Assembly: GCA_020310875.1 (NCBI GenBank) | Contig: CM035428.1 | Location: 100,542,661-100,606,660 of the forward strand | Direction of reading: 5' to 3' | From: Ceratopteris richardii | Lineage: Eukaryota > Streptophyta > Polypodiopsida > Polypodiales > Pteridaceae | Length of the DNA: 64,000 nt | Shown: positions 1 through 11,861 of the stretch, one piece after another | Numbering within the stretch: the first letter of the stretch is position 1 | Layout of the letters: each line of letters starts with the position of its first letter | Position numbers and translations under genes: made by a program | The notes under the pieces: model-generated | What the model was told of the DNA's origin: nothing | Databases searched by the model: none | The model's input: the letters and a program-made list of their open reading frames with translations, nothing else

Positions 1-1137
1 CAAACACATGCATTGATAACTTTGTCTGTCAAACGTGCCATTATTCCTCACATTCGCTCTTGCAGAACAACTATAGATGCTTGGGATACACTTACCACAT
101 TGTACTAGGCTAGGAATGAGACTCATGTTGCTTACCTCCAAAAACTGTTGGAGAGTAAGCACATGAATGAAGGTGATTCTATGGATAGTTTTCTAACAAA
201 GATCAAGGATTTGAAGGAACAATTGATTTTTGCAGATGAAGTCCTTCCTGACAGTTCACTTGTGCAAACTATTCTGAATGGTTTTCCCAACTCATATCAG
301 AGTTTTGCTTCTACTCTTTGGTTGATGATGAAAGGCAATCCTAATGCCTTAACATTTGAAGAGTTAGTTTCTATTTTGTTGCTGGAAAACCAATCTAGGT
401 AGAACATGTCTATTATGCATGTTACAGATCAAGCTTTCTTGGCTATTCAAAAGGGCAAAGGAAAATGGAGCTCTTCTACTAGTAAGCAAAAATCTGCAAA
501 TGTTGCACATTCGAAGAAGGAAGATAAAGATGAGAAGAAATTAGAAAAGCAGAAATTGCTTTGCAAATACTGTAAAGCAAATGATCATATCATTAAGAGT
601 TGTCCAAAACTGGCTGCTAAAGGGGCAAAGAAGAAAGAGGCCGGAATGGTTATTGCATAGGCCTCTACACTGAAAACAGAGTCTGCTAATCTTGTGCAGG
701 ATGAAGAATGGGAATTTACTACTATTTGCAGTTTTGACCCATCTTCTCATGAGCAATGCATGTCTAGAGTAGACTCAAATGTTTGGTACTTTGATAGTGG
801 GGCAACCAAACATATTACCTCGCAGCGCAGTTTCTTCTCTTCACTCAAGCCTTCCCCTATAGGGAATACTGTTACATGTGTCAACAACTCCTCTTATCCT
901 GTTATGGGAGTTGGTAAGATCATTTTGACTACTGCTGATGGTAGTTCTTTCACTTTGTTAGATGATTTATTTATGCCAGGGATCAAGAAAAATCTGTTAT
1001 CAGTTTCTACATTATCCAAGATTGGTTTGGTAGTGAAATTTGTTGATGACAGATGTATAGTTCATGATCTGTCAAATGGCAACATCATTATTGCTTCTGG
1101 CATTTTATGTCATGGGCTATATAAGCTCATAGACTAT
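1..1137 (+). pseudogene. Copia element Cp1, gag and protease part (upstream of element A)
   Basis: One reading frame (frame 1) runs from the window edge and encodes a Ty1/copia gag (UBN2-type, AWDTLTTLY then DSFLTKIKDLKEQL), a CCHC knuckle (CKYCKANDHIIKSC, about 571-612) and the protease start WYFDSGATKHIT (about 784-819) with downstream LLSVSTLSKIGL. The frame is broken only by TAG codons at 106-108, 400-402 and 658-660, all plausible CAG-to-TAG changes. It stops at 1137 because element A is inserted there; the next part of the same polyprotein (GAG-pre-integrase and integrase) resumes at 40058. The 5' LTR lies outside the window. It is closely related to element D at the right edge. Family assignment is firm; activity is excluded by the insertion and the stops. 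Confidence 0.9.
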
Positions 1138-1750
1138 TGTTCAAGGCAAAGGCTCGAGTACTGGTTCTCATCAAGGCAAAGTTTTCATCATGGCAACAAT
1201 GATTTTTATCACTAAACCAATGTATTATATGTATATACATCCAATTATCTCGAATGCGACTCCATTTTGTGCAATCCGAGGAGTCCTCAAGCTTGAGGAG
1301 TCTAAGTAGAAAGCTCACACCAATTTTGGTAATTTTTGGAAGCCACTAGATAGTTCAAATCAGAGGTAAAACCTATTTTTTAACTATGCCACTCACTAGA
1401 TGTGAAACTGGTCAAAGCTAGGCAAAAACTATAAATAGAGCTAGAGAGCTCATTTTGAGGTTGTTGTTAGTTTATGATTGAACCTATGAGCTAGATATAG
1501 AAGAGCTATTGTAACTAGATGATGATGAATATGATTATGAGTTTTTTTCTTGCCTTCCATTGATCTCCATCGTGACTTTCCTAGTGTGTGTGTGTGTGTA
1601 TGCATGTGTGTGTATGCTCTTGCATTTCTCACGATCCTCTTCATACACATCATTCGCTCTTGATCTTCATATCGGCCTAAACTCTCTGCAGATTGACAAT
1701 TATGAGGTGAAGATCCTCACGTTGGTACTTTCCATTGTGCTAGTTTGACA
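1138..1750 (+). repeat. 5' LTR of element A
   Basis: 613 bp, starting TGTTCAAGGCAAAGG and ending TTTGACA. It is homologous to 39448-40057. A TATA box (TATAAATAG) lies at 1430-1438 in the same relative place as in the other LTR, which would put transcription start roughly 30 bp downstream. A (TG)n-rich microsatellite lies at about 1585-1615. Compared with the 3' LTR it lacks a stretch near its start (AGAAGAAGAGGAAGC in the 3' copy) and carries an extra segment around 1222-1258. Confidence 0.92.
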
Positions 1751-1757
1751 CCTAATT

Positions 1758-1775
1758 TGGCACCGTTGCCGGGGA
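1758..1775 (+). other. Primer-binding site of element A (tRNA-Asp type)
   Basis: TGGCACCGTTGCCGGGGA begins 8 bp after the LTR end. Plant tRNA-Asp(GTC) has a 3' end complementary to TGGCGCCGTTGCCGGGGA, so this matches at 17 of 18 bases; the one change (CG to CA) is a typical methyl-CpG transition. This fixes element polarity as plus. Confidence 0.88.
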
Positions 1776-3193
1776 CGAGCTCTAGGTTGAGCGTGTGATG
1801 GTAAGTGTATTGGATAAAATCATTGGAAGGTGAAATTTCTTTGTTGTTTTGTCGTTTGTAGTTAGTTTTTACACACTTTTACTCCTCTGCTCCTCTAGTA
1901 TCATTCCCTATCATTATCTCAAACTCCAAAAAATCACCAAAGATCAGTCATATTTCCCCATTCTTTTCTCTTTCCCTCATTTGTATGTGTGCGAGAGTGA
2001 GAGAGAGATTTTGTAGGTGTATATTCATGTTTTGTGGTGCACTAATCTTGTAGGGAAGCCTCTGGACACCACGGATTTGTTGGAAACACAGGTAAAAACT
2101 CCATTTTTTCTCAAAAATTTGCCATTGAAGCTGACCATCGTGACTTTCAGGAAAGGTATGAATTTGTGCAAAATTTTTGCATGAAGGAGGAGCCTAGGTA
2201 TGCACTTCCACACAACTATGCTTGATTTTGTGAAATTGCATAATTTTCTAACCATCGCGATGATTACACATCATCACGACTGCATCTGACCATCACGACG
2301 GTCACTGACCATCATGGCAATTGGCTCACGCCATCGTGATCGCGTCTCACCATCACGATGGTGACTCACCATTGCGATGGTGCTTGACAATCACGATCTT
2401 GACTGTCCATCATGGCTTGATCGTTGGGATTGTGCCTGATCGTCATGACCATGACCGTCATCGCTTGACCATCGTGTACTAACCATCACGATCCTCACTC
2501 ATCATCGTGGGTTGACCGTCATCACTTGATCGTCACGATCCTGAGTGATCGTCATGACTTGACAGTCGTGACTATGACTGACCATTGTAAGGCTTGACCA
2601 TCATGACTTCTGACCATCGTGGGTGTCACACCATCGCGATGGTGACACACCATCACGGTTGTGTCTAACCATCACGACTGTCAGACAAAACACAAAATTA
2701 GGGTTTTTTGCACAAATTTTCAAATTTTTTGGGTCAATTCTTAGACATTAATTGTGAACTCTTCTGTGTGGCATAAACAAAGGAAGAAGCGAGCAAGCAC
2801 CTTGAGTTCTCAGGCAAGGTCAAAAACAGCTGCTTTTTAAGTCTAGGAGAACTCTATAAGTGGAATTTCCATTTCTTGAATTGTTGATGATTTCTTTGAG
2901 TATAGTTATATTGTGATCAACGGAGTGTCTTAGGACTCCTAGTGTAGCCAGGTATTGCCCTAGCTCATTAAGTGGTAAGTAGCTAACGAGAGAAGATGTA
3001 AGTGGGTGAAGGGACCAAGCCTAAAGGAATTTTTTCTGAATTGAATACGCAACACTCAAATGAATTAAACTCAAAACATATCAAAATGATTCCTTGCGAC
3101 AAATGTAAACAAGACAAGAAGCTCTAAAGAAAAATCTAAAAAGAACTAAGTGACCGAATTAAAGGGGTGAGTGCAGTAAGGTGATTAGGATTA
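1776..3193 (+). other. Untranslated leader of element A
   Basis: A 1.4-kb leader between PBS and the gag start with no sustained ORF. It contains pyrimidine-rich stretches (1860-1980), an AG-repeat (about 1990-2010), the palindrome-rich array at 2250-2690, and an A-rich stretch just before gag. A long repeat-bearing leader is also present in element B. Confidence 0.7.
2250..2690 (+). repeat. Degenerate short-palindrome array in the leader of A
   Basis: About 20 degenerate units of 18-25 bp, built around an ACCATCACGATGG or GACCATCGTGA core. The core is itself near-palindromic (ATCRYGAT), and units occur in both senses (CCATCACGATGG, GATCGTCACGATC). Spacing is irregular and units have diverged by transitions, many at CG. 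No reading frame crosses it. Element B has an array of different sequence in the equivalent place. Confidence 0.85.
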
Positions 3194-6100
3194 ATGAACC
3201 TGAGGTCTGGAAAATATTTAGGGAAAAGTGATAAACGGAGTGTCCGATCTAATGAGGCTAGCATAAGAACTACAGCACGATCGTGGGCACAACAGCTAGG
3301 TAGCTATCCATACAAGGTTAGCTCAGATACAAGTGACTTGGATATGTCTTTCAACATGGGTAGGCCAGGGGTATTGTTTAATGTAGCCCACCTAGAAAAG
3401 ACAGAGGGACCCTACAAGACTCAGTTGGAGTACATTCGTACAAATAGATTGGGTGCTCGAGTATATGAGGATGGCCTTCATAGGTCAGTGATTCAACTAC
3501 ATAATCCCGATCAACCTATGGGATTACAACATCCAACTGTTAAGTTTGAAAACAAGGCTTACATAGACAAGGAAGGGACCATGTATATCTTCACAATTAG
3601 GGAGGACTCAACCAATGAACTAGGAGAGATGGTGGAAAATGCAGACATAGATGTGGAAGAACATGGTAAACAGATTGAGGAACCCAGAACACCAAGAGGA
3701 AAATCCATACTAACAAGGGTGATAACTCCTAAGTGGATGCCCCAAGACAATAGGAGTATAGAATTTTTCTGGAATAAGGAGACTGACAAAGCCTTTTGGA
3801 GATATAGGCCAGAGCATCCTACTACAGTAGGAACAAACACGATTTATGAACTAAAAGACCCAGGGATTCCAGGAAAGTTAGTATACTTAGATGACGCCTC
3901 AAAACGAATGTATAAGGTCACAAAACATGGACGACATGTGTATACATGGGGAGGAGAATTAGTTTTTCCTCTAATAAGATCACAAGCACTTAAGGATAGT
4001 TTGGGTCTTGGCACATCTCAAGGACACATAGAGAAGAACAAGGAAGGTGCAAAGAGTAGTTTCATTCATCGTGCATGAAGGGAGAGGATCCCCAGAAAGT
4101 GGAAGGATTGAAAGAGAACCTTTCAGGGATCATAGGGCTCACAGGGGTGGGGATAATTTTCCCCTACCTAGGCCAAGAGACCACCCTAGAACCTTGAGGC
4201 CTACTCAATTAGTAAAAGCTACAAAAATTTGTTTTGACGGATCGGGAGATCCCATGAGCACATAGTAGAATTCAAGTAGGCGCTACAAGCCAAACAAGTT
4301 GAAGACATGTTCACACAATTTAATGGCTTTGGACTCACTCTAAAGGGTGATGCGCTGGATTGGTTTTGACCATTGCACCAACATCAATTTAGAGACATCC
4401 ACCACATGATGGAGTCCTTCATTATGGACTTTTCCAAGAGTGGAATCAGACACAACACGTCTTCTTTGATACACACATTCAAACAAACCCCTCAAGAGAA
4501 AATAAGGATGGCCGGCCAAAGATTAAAATGGTACATAGAAAGATGTCCCCCCTTTGGAAGTACCCACTCCAGCTAAATTGATAACTTTGTTCATAGATGG
4601 CCTACTGAGTGCCAAGCTGAGATCATATGTCTTCTTGAAGGAGCCAAGAACCTTGGATAAATGTTTACGGATCTCTGTAGACATAGAAGAAAACTAGAAC
4701 TTCCTAAGGTTCGCAAAGACTCGGATAGCACCACAAAAACTTCATCCAGACATTCCAATTCAATTGAGGACTTAGCGATGCAACAAGTGGCCAAACGATT
4801 GGGAGTTTCTAGCAAACTAGGCATCAAATTAGTGCCCCCTCAAAGGTGTTATACTTGTGGAGGCAACCATATGGCGAACATGTGTCCACATGCATTGAAA
4901 CTCATAGGAAACTCTAACGGAGTATATTGTACTAACGAGCAAAGATACACAAACCACACTGCTCATGATTGTCCATATAACAAACAAGTGGTTAGGCATA
5001 ACTACCCTCAGCAATATCAGCCAGGTAGATACCAAGGGTAGTACCAACCACAACAATGTTATCGAGCCCCCCCTCAGTATCAAGCACCATATCAAGCACA
5101 ACCAAGACCGCAACTTGTCCTAGGACAACAACCTCCACCCCCTGCTAATGTAGTTTTGGTAAAGTATGTTACACCAGACGATAATTCTAACATGGCATTA
5201 GTACCCACGACCCCTTTGATCATAGATAATGACCCTAATGCAAACAGGTTTGACTCCGCTCATGTGGATAGCCCACCAGAGTATTACACGGAGTCACCAA
5301 AAAACTCAGACCCTTACTATGAAAACCCTGTGTATGAGCAAAACTAGGAACCAGATTATGCTCAAGTCATGTACACAAACCCCAACTCGAGAGCACAGGA
5401 TAGACAACTAAGACCCAAGCACCCAAAGGACCATGTTATAAATGCCAAGGAGACCACTTCATACGAGATTGTCCACACGCAACAACTGCAGTGCAATCAC
5501 AATACTTCAATATTCAAGGCTTTTGCCCTGAATGTGGAAAGGATCACTTCATAAGAGATTGCCCCAAGAACCCTATGGACACCTCTATGAAAGCGACACC
5601 CATCAATGTGATAGGCATAGTGCAGCATTTCGAAGATTCTATACCTCAATACATACCCATCCAGGCAGTTACTAGAGCCCAAGCACACAGGCAAACACAA
5701 CCAGAAAACCCAAGAAAAATAGTTGAAGCCAGTGAAGTAGGAGAATCAACAGGAAAGAAAACTAGAACTTGGAAAGAGTCACGAGAGCGACACCAGAGGA
5801 AATGGGGTAAAAAGATTAGTGAGTTAGAGGAAAGCCTAAGGGAAATGAGAGTTAAAATCTTAGAAATGATATCACAGGAGGCTAAACCACGAATAATCAC
5901 CTCTAAACCAGGATCAGTACTAGCAGACCCCACCCCAGAAAACCTTGATATGATGTTCAAAGCCTATCAAGCAAGAATACAAGAAGGACCACAAGCAAGA
6001 GAATCTAGTAAGAATTACCCTCGAGCTGACTTAGAAATTGAGAGAACCAAACTATGCATGAAAATGGTGGAATTAGCCCAAGCAATGTTTGAAGCATCAC

Positions 6101-6696
6101 AATACCTCAATTGGGAAATTATGGCCAACCCTGAGCTACATTTTCAAGGAATCCTAGAGAAACTAGGGCAAGTCATATCTAACCCAGCGAAAGTCAGCTC
6201 TAGCACACAAACTAGCCCAACGAGACCCTTGAAGACCACTTTATTCGAACGGACTAGGTCGGACCTATAAAATCATCAAACGGGTTACATGGATTTGCAT
6301 GCCATCTTGAAAGAGATTCAAGAAGAAAGATGGAGACAGGAAGAAGAATCTCGACCACCCATACTCGAGACTGATGACTCACGAGAACAAATACCTGCAG
6401 ACATCCCATCTATCTATGGAGATCAAGTGGATGATTGGCCAAGTGAGCACACTAGTTTCGAATCTAACTCTTTGCAAGAGTTACCTCACTTTACGGGCCC
6501 TTGGGAAGATTATTCAATTCAAGTGAAAGCCCCACTATTCGAGTAAGGGGAGAGAACTTAGTTCTTCCTAGGAATACAAAAGCTATTCGAAACACGAAAG
6601 TTCAATGCCATTTAACTCTAGACGAGTTGTTGAAGATCAAACCTGAACTATGGAAACATGTAGCAAACAAGTTCCTAGAAATAGCCACAACCTCCT
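3194..6696 (+). pseudogene. gag of element A (broken), with four CCHC-like knuckles
   Basis: The start MNLRSGKYLG at 3194 is supported by the same N-terminus (MNLRSGRTLG) in element B. The first intact stretch is 294 codons (3194-4078), with a conserved LEYIRTNRLG...YEDGLHRSV block. The retrotransposon-gag capsid-like region (GFGLTLKGDALDWF...LKWYIERCP) lies at about 4190-4560, broken by a frameshift near 4260 and stops. Knuckles follow: CYTCGGNH...C (4847-4885), CTNEQRYTNH...C (4928-4972), CYKCQGDHFIRDC (5434-5472) and CPECGKDHFIRDC (5524-5572). After them comes a charged coiled region (5700-6270) with SVLADPTPENL. At least four stops or frameshifts. It is cut at 6696 by element B; the protease resumes at 23710. 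Confidence 0.87.
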
Positions 6697-7583
6697 TGTG
6701 TACCTAAGAACCAACTTAGGGACTTGTGGAGAAAGAGACTATACCTCAATCCCCCTCAAGTGCATATAGTGGGGATTCACGCTTTAATTATCAATCCGAT
6801 GAGTATCAAAACCTAGCCGAGTGTATGAAGACATGCATTCAAATGACGATCAATGCAAATGAGTTACACAAAGAGTGCAAACAAGGCAAAGACTATTCCA
6901 ATCAAGCTTCAACTGTCAGTCATGGTGTCGCGACACTTAGTGCAGCAGCCAACAGTAAATTGAGCTTTTCTCTCAGCTCCGAACTCCAAATATAGCAAAT
7001 AGCATATGCGTTTCGAAGCTCTCGAGAAGACGCATCCAATGGTGGTATCTCAATTCTGATGCTTCTACTTCAAGTTATGAGCAAAATACTGAGTCGCGGG
7101 AATGACCTTCCTACACTTCAACACTTCCTACACTTCACAGACACCTTAACCACAGCAAACAAGCACTTTCATGGATAGACAACACTTCCTAACACTCTTT
7201 TCAAGCAACACACATGCATACAAGCTCACAAAGAAGATGATACAGAGAGGAGAAGACACAAATTTGAATTTTTGTGCTCTTGATTCTCACAATGGCAAAA
7301 AGTCTTTACAAAGAGTCACCAATTGACTTATATACATGTGCCCTAAAAATGGTCCTTTCACACAAGAGACTGGCACTTTATTCACTAAAAGACTAATTTC
7401 CTACTAATTTATATGGGTAAGCTTCTAATCTTCTGTGGGGATGCATCTAGAGGACTCCTCTAGTGCATTTACAACGGAAATTATGTTACAAGAATGGTTA
7501 TAATACAAAAATTGGGTGTCCAAATCGGAAAAATTTTGGGGCCCTTCTTTTTCTCTGCCTTGTGCTCTCTTTGCTCTGCAACA
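6697..7583 (-). repeat. 3' LTR of element B
   Basis: 887 bp, homologous to 22823-23709. On the minus strand it starts TGTTGCAGAGC and ends GTACACA. A TATA box (TATATAAG on the minus strand) lies at 7327-7334, with an equivalent in the other LTR. It retains a 17-18 bp segment (around 6828-6845) missing from the other LTR. Confidence 0.93.
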
Positions 7584-8097
7584 CTCTCCCCCTCTTTGTC
7601 TCTATCGTCCCTTGACAGGCTTTACTTCTTGTCTTCAGCTTGTTTAGGAGGTCTGAATACACTCACCCAGCGGTCGAAGCGGCAACAAGGACTGCCAGAC
7701 AATTGGTTATCTTATCTGAGGTATGTCCTTTGCTTTTGTTTGCCCCTTGGTATTCCGTATATCACATATCTGGGTTGTTGTATTCAGTTGGGTTGTCACG
7801 CACACCACCAGTGACCTCTTTCTAGCTTTTGGTCCTCTGATTTGTCCAGGTTGCACACATCTGACCCTGTTGTATTGCTTTGAGCCTGTTTACTTTCTTT
7901 TCATCGCACACTGCCAACGGAAGGATTAGTACCTGCCAATTATCTTCTTGCACTTCCTGGATAGTTTCCTGGCCCTGGTTCCTCCTTCCACCTACGTGCT
8001 TTTTCCTTGATATGTGCCCCTACGGGGCTCTATGCAGAGATGGGTGTTGCGCCCTTGCAGGGCTTCCTGCAGAGATGTATCTTCAGATATGATCTTT
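7584..8097 (-). other. Polypurine tract and 3' untranslated region of element B
   Basis: On the minus strand the tract AGACAAAGAGGGGGAGAG (7584-7601) directly abuts the LTR start, as expected for the plus-strand primer. Between it and the end of ORF3 lie about 500 bp that are pyrimidine-rich on the plus strand and hold no supported ORF. Confidence 0.8.
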
Positions 8098-10551
8098 TTA
8101 ATGAAGCTTCTTTCTTTGTCTTCTTCTTTTCTTCTTTTTGCTTGATTCTCCCTCGACATTGCCCCCCTCCTGAACTCTGTTGTCCCCGACAGGCTTTGGG
8201 AGTCGACGAGAGTATGTTCTATATACTTTTTGCTCTGTTTCATTAAGCAGATTGGTTTCACGTATCATTAGCTGCTTCCACTGTTTTGCTTTCAACCTGT
8301 CATGTGGTGGTTGTCTATGATCAGCGAAGAAGCTTAGCTCATATGCCACTAATCTGGCATTCAAGTTGGATGACATCTTTAAAAAGATTTCTGAATCAAT
8401 CTCAAAAAACCCTGTGAAAAACGCTTCTTTGAACGTTTGCATATAGGTACTCGTCAAAAACATCAACCTAGAATAATATGCCATTATTGTTGGTCGGCTA
8501 GGCATAACAGACAAGTCAAAAACAAGAATATTTGATCCTTGATTAATGCCAATGAAGTTCAAAAATGTATATGCCGCATGTTTGAACACCTTCAAAACTG
8601 TAAGAATCATGATGAGTATTTTATTGGTCATCTTGATCGTTAAATCGGGTACTATTGCATAACTTTGCAGCCAAAATTCAATTGTTTTTACCATGTAATC
8701 CTCTGTAGGTAGATAGTTATGCGGTGGACTTGGAAGTAGTGGATAGTTTAGCCACTATTTATTGATCACACCAGTCTTTTGCATATCCAAAAATTCTCGT
8801 GCTTCTTTGCACCGTGGTGTTGGACAAAAAGAAGGATTTACCTGTAATAAATATGGTGCCGCTTGCCAGTGCACCCGTAATGTAGGATGTTTCTCCAAAA
8901 AAAATTTTCTCCAAACAGGCTGTGCAGCTTCAAATTCCTCTTGAGTATAGTTGAACGTGTCATTGTTGAACTGCAGCTATTCGTCTGGGTTTTCCTGTGT
9001 GATTTTCTTTATGTATTGTCTTGTTTTCTCTTTCAATAGTCCATACAGAATGTTGAAAGGCTTCATGATCGTCTCCAAGTCTTTTCCTTTAATCCTTGCT
9101 TCTTTCATGACTTTGATGACTTCATTTTCAAAATTTTCTGTCAATCGGGACACCAATAGTGCCTGTTCCTTCTTACTTATTTCTGCAGTATATGGCATTG
9201 GATGATCATCATGTGTTTCCGCCATTTGCTCTTTCATTGGAGAATTATAAATTGGGGGAGATAGAGGACGTACCTCTACCTCGTCAGTAGGAATTTTTTG
9301 TGTTTGCTCTACTGGTGCCCCGATGGATACTTTTTCTTCTGCTTTTGTTTCTAATTGTGCAAGTCGTTCAGTCTTTTCTTTAACTTCTTGCATTGCTGCC
9401 CTTAATGCTTCTTTTGTCGCAAGCAACTCATTGCCAATTTCTGCTACATTATCCATGTTTTCGTTGTAACTTTTTACAAGTTTGGCATTCACATTTTGCA
9501 GTTGCATTTTAAGTTCATTGGTTTCATGGATGTACTTTCTTTCCCATTCTTTTGTGAGGGCTTGCTCTTGCTTTAGCAACTCTGCATATTTCTCATTCTG
9601 ATTGCTTAATTCCTTCTGGTCATTGACGGATGTCTCCCGATTTTCTATAGGATGGTCATATAGCAATGCCTTCATCAATTCTTTATTGCGGCCGTGTAAG
9701 CTATCGTTTTCTTCCATGTATACTTTCAGTTGTGTTTCAAGTAGATTACTTCTATCTTTCATTCTCTCTTTGTCTGCTTCACTAGTGTCATGCTGTCTTT
9801 GTAATTCTGTTAGTTGTTTCTGTAGCTGATGATGCTGGTGCATCAATGTGTCGCATTGTGTTTTGACTCCAAGTAACTCCATTTCTTTGGCGGCAGTCCC
9901 TTTCTGGGCCTGGATTAGCTTTGCAGACAGTTGTTCACTCATGATTTGAAACTGATTCTTTTCCCTCATGGCCTTGTTGTAATCCGCATTTGTTTCCATC
10001 ATATGTTGTTGTGTGTCCATGGCCGTTTGTATCATTTGCTTAACAACAGGTTTCAGTTGAGTTACGTCCACATTTAACCATGTGGTGGGGATACTAGGTT
10101 CTGCTCTTGTTGTCACATCTTTCCCTTGTGCTACGTGTAACGTAGTATCATGGGGCTGCCTAATGTGAAGTTGGATCCTTGGCTCAGCCTCCATGTGGTC
10201 ATTCTTACCTTGAGGTGTATCATCCGGTACCTCAATCACAACGGGCTCCTTATTTGGTTGTCGGCCTGATTCCTGGTCCACTGGAGTTTGTATTTCTTCT
10301 TTGATAGGTGGTGCTACATCTTTATTAGTTATTGGAGCTTCCTTGATACTGATCTTTGACTTATCATTCAATTGAATGACGTGCTCTGGTTCAGTGGGTT
10401 CTTGGCTCTTTGCCTGTTCCTGTTGGTTGTCAGGTGTGACTTCGACTTGGTTGATCTCTATCCAATCCTCATTGTGTGTTTCTGTTCGTATGTCAATATC
10501 CAGGGTGTCCTTCTCAGGGCTTGATTCCTCATTAGAGCTTGATTCCTCCAA
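8098..10551 (-). CDS. ORF3, second part: acidic region, coiled coil and conserved C-terminal domain (element B)
   Basis: One frame runs from 10551 to 8098, broken by TAG at 8977-8979 and 8755-8757. Residues 1-160 are acidic and proline-rich. About 165-405 is a long Gln/Glu/Lys heptad-rich coiled coil (MHQHHQLQKQLTELQRQ and onwards). About 405-524 is helical. After the first stop comes a domain with spaced Trp/Pro residues (QPVWRKFF, HWQAAPYLL, NPSFCPTPR, WLNYPLLPSP, FFTGFFEIDSEIF), then a basic tail (KKKKRRRQRKK). The C-terminal domain aligns with 38558-39430 of element A (APTHLKYNPCYGPIPR, DWLNYPYLVSP, MFTTGFWEYHSEVF). I do not recognise the domain. A Gag- or Env-like structural, nucleic-acid-binding or nuclear role is conjecture. 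Confidence 0.75.
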
Positions 10552-11689
10552 CCCTATATTCTTTGTACCTGGAAGGTACTTGACGAGTATGTTCTTTATC
10601 CTTCTGTTTCTTTTCCTGGCTTGCCTGTTTGTAATGGTGACCTTGAATATTCAAATTTACTTGCCCCCGCATATACTGATGCGTTTCTTCTAGGGCTGCA
10701 GAGAGGTCTCTTTTCGTAATTGGTTGTTGGGTCCTAGGAATCTTTGGCAATGTGTGTGTCCTCTTTGATTCGGGTGTAACCTGGGCTTCTTCCTCTCTAA
10801 GGCGCTTTGTACCCCTCATGGGTTTCTTTGAACTAGTTCCTACTTCTTCAATAGGGATGGCTGTTTTCTTTTTCTTTGGAACCGTCGTTGACTTGGCATA
10901 TTTGGCTAACTCTGTTGAGGTTGGCATCACATGCAAGCAGTTCTTCATATCTAGTGCCTCATAAATAAGTAGGGTCAAGGCCGAACTACCATTTAGAAAC
11001 TTGTTCTTACCCCACTTCTTCTTTGCTTCAAACAGACGGTCTTGAACATATGGAGTCATATTTACTTGATTTTTTACTTGACTCATAGCATGTGAGAGTA
11101 GTTGCACCACGATCTTTTGAGGTGCTATATATCTATGCATGCTTCGAAAACAAAAGTGCTGGTGCACTAAGCGAACAGCATCTTCAATATGAGTTCTGCT
11201 GATTTCCAGAAAGGTTTTCTTTTTCGGATCATGACATTCATCTTTGACATTCATGATTCCCTCTTGATTCCACCTGAAAGCTCTGTTAATTAGCTCATGA
11301 GTGAATTGAATCGTTTTCCAAGCACCCACTTTATCCAGTACTCTTGCCTCTGGGACTGATATCTTATTCGATGCAGATTGAAGTGTATTCATTACTTGTG
11401 TACATCTCTGGAAATCTGGCATATAGATCGGCAGTCTTAAGAATGCATCAATTCCGGCTTGTGTCCAGACATCTGTCATGCGCAGTAATCCTTGGACGAT
11501 AGTCTTGAAATCTTGTGACATGATGGGGAAATAGTGATCCCGGTCCATAATCTTGATGGTTGCCATGAAGATGAGATCCGATACTAGTTGGTCATCCAGA
11601 AACCAATGGCCTCTTGCTTTGGTTATTGATTCCAATGGAAGAATTTGGACCTCTTCCTCTTGCGTAGCTTCGAAATTAGTAGATGACAT
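10532..11689 (-). CDS. ORF3, first part: helical domain plus basic patches (element B)
   Basis: Open reading frame of 385 codons; I choose the ATG at 11689, since the frame extends only two codons upstream to a GTG. Residues about 1-255 are predicted largely helical and contain the blocks HWFLDDQLVSDLIF, QDFKTIV, VWTQAGIDAF, YIAPQKIVVQLLSHAM and PYVQDRLFEAKKKWGKNKF. They align with 30055-30780 of element A (AHWFQGLARPLRDAEFIY, YIQDQLLLAVHWWEKKK, CALTRIIY). Lys/Arg patches follow (VPKKKKTAIP, GTKRLREEE, SKRTHTLPK) that could serve as nuclear localisation or nucleic-acid contacts. The last 20 bp overlap the next frame (8098-10551), so the two parts may be one protein joined by frameshift, or simply a broken ORF. 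Conservation between two diverged elements argues for selection. Function unknown. Confidence 0.78.
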   Translation of the reverse strand: MSSTNFEATQEEEVQILPLESITKARGHWFLDDQLVSDLIFMATIKIMDRDHYFPIMSQDFKTIVQGLLRMTDVWTQAGIDAFLRLPIYMPDFQRCTQVMNTLQSASNKISVPEARVLDKVGAWKTIQFTHELINRAFRWNQEGIMNVKDECHDPKKKTFLEISRTHIEDAVRLVHQHFCFRSMHRYIAPQKIVVQLLSHAMSQVKNQVNMTPYVQDRLFEAKKKWGKNKFLNGSSALTLLIYEALDMKNCLHVMPTSTELAKYAKSTTVPKKKKTAIPIEEVGTSSKKPMRGTKRLREEEAQVTPESKRTHTLPKIPRTQQPITKRDLSAALEETHQYMRGQVNLNIQGHHYKQASQEKKQKDKEHTRQVPSRYKEYRVGGIKL

Positions 11690-11861
11690 CTGCACTCAAT
11701 ATAGAGTATGACTTAGTGGCCAGATAGTATCAAAATTCTCCTTCAGTTGTCTTTCATAAGATTGGCAATGCTCCACGTGAATGGTGTCGTCCCTTCCCCG
11801 TGAGTGTGAGAAAGGTAATACCTGGGATTTTTCCTACTTTAAGATATTTTTATGTTTTTGT

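Noticed and set aside
2250..2690. Short repeats resembling a CRISPR array
   Set aside because: Units are degenerate, irregularly spaced, occur in both orientations and lie in a plant retroelement leader; there are no cas genes or constant spacers.
8098..8694. Transmembrane segment in ORF3 (ILIMILTVLKVF) suggesting an envelope protein
   Set aside because: The equivalent segment in A is clearly less hydrophobic and there is no signal peptide or second hydrophobic segment; an envelope role cannot be supported.
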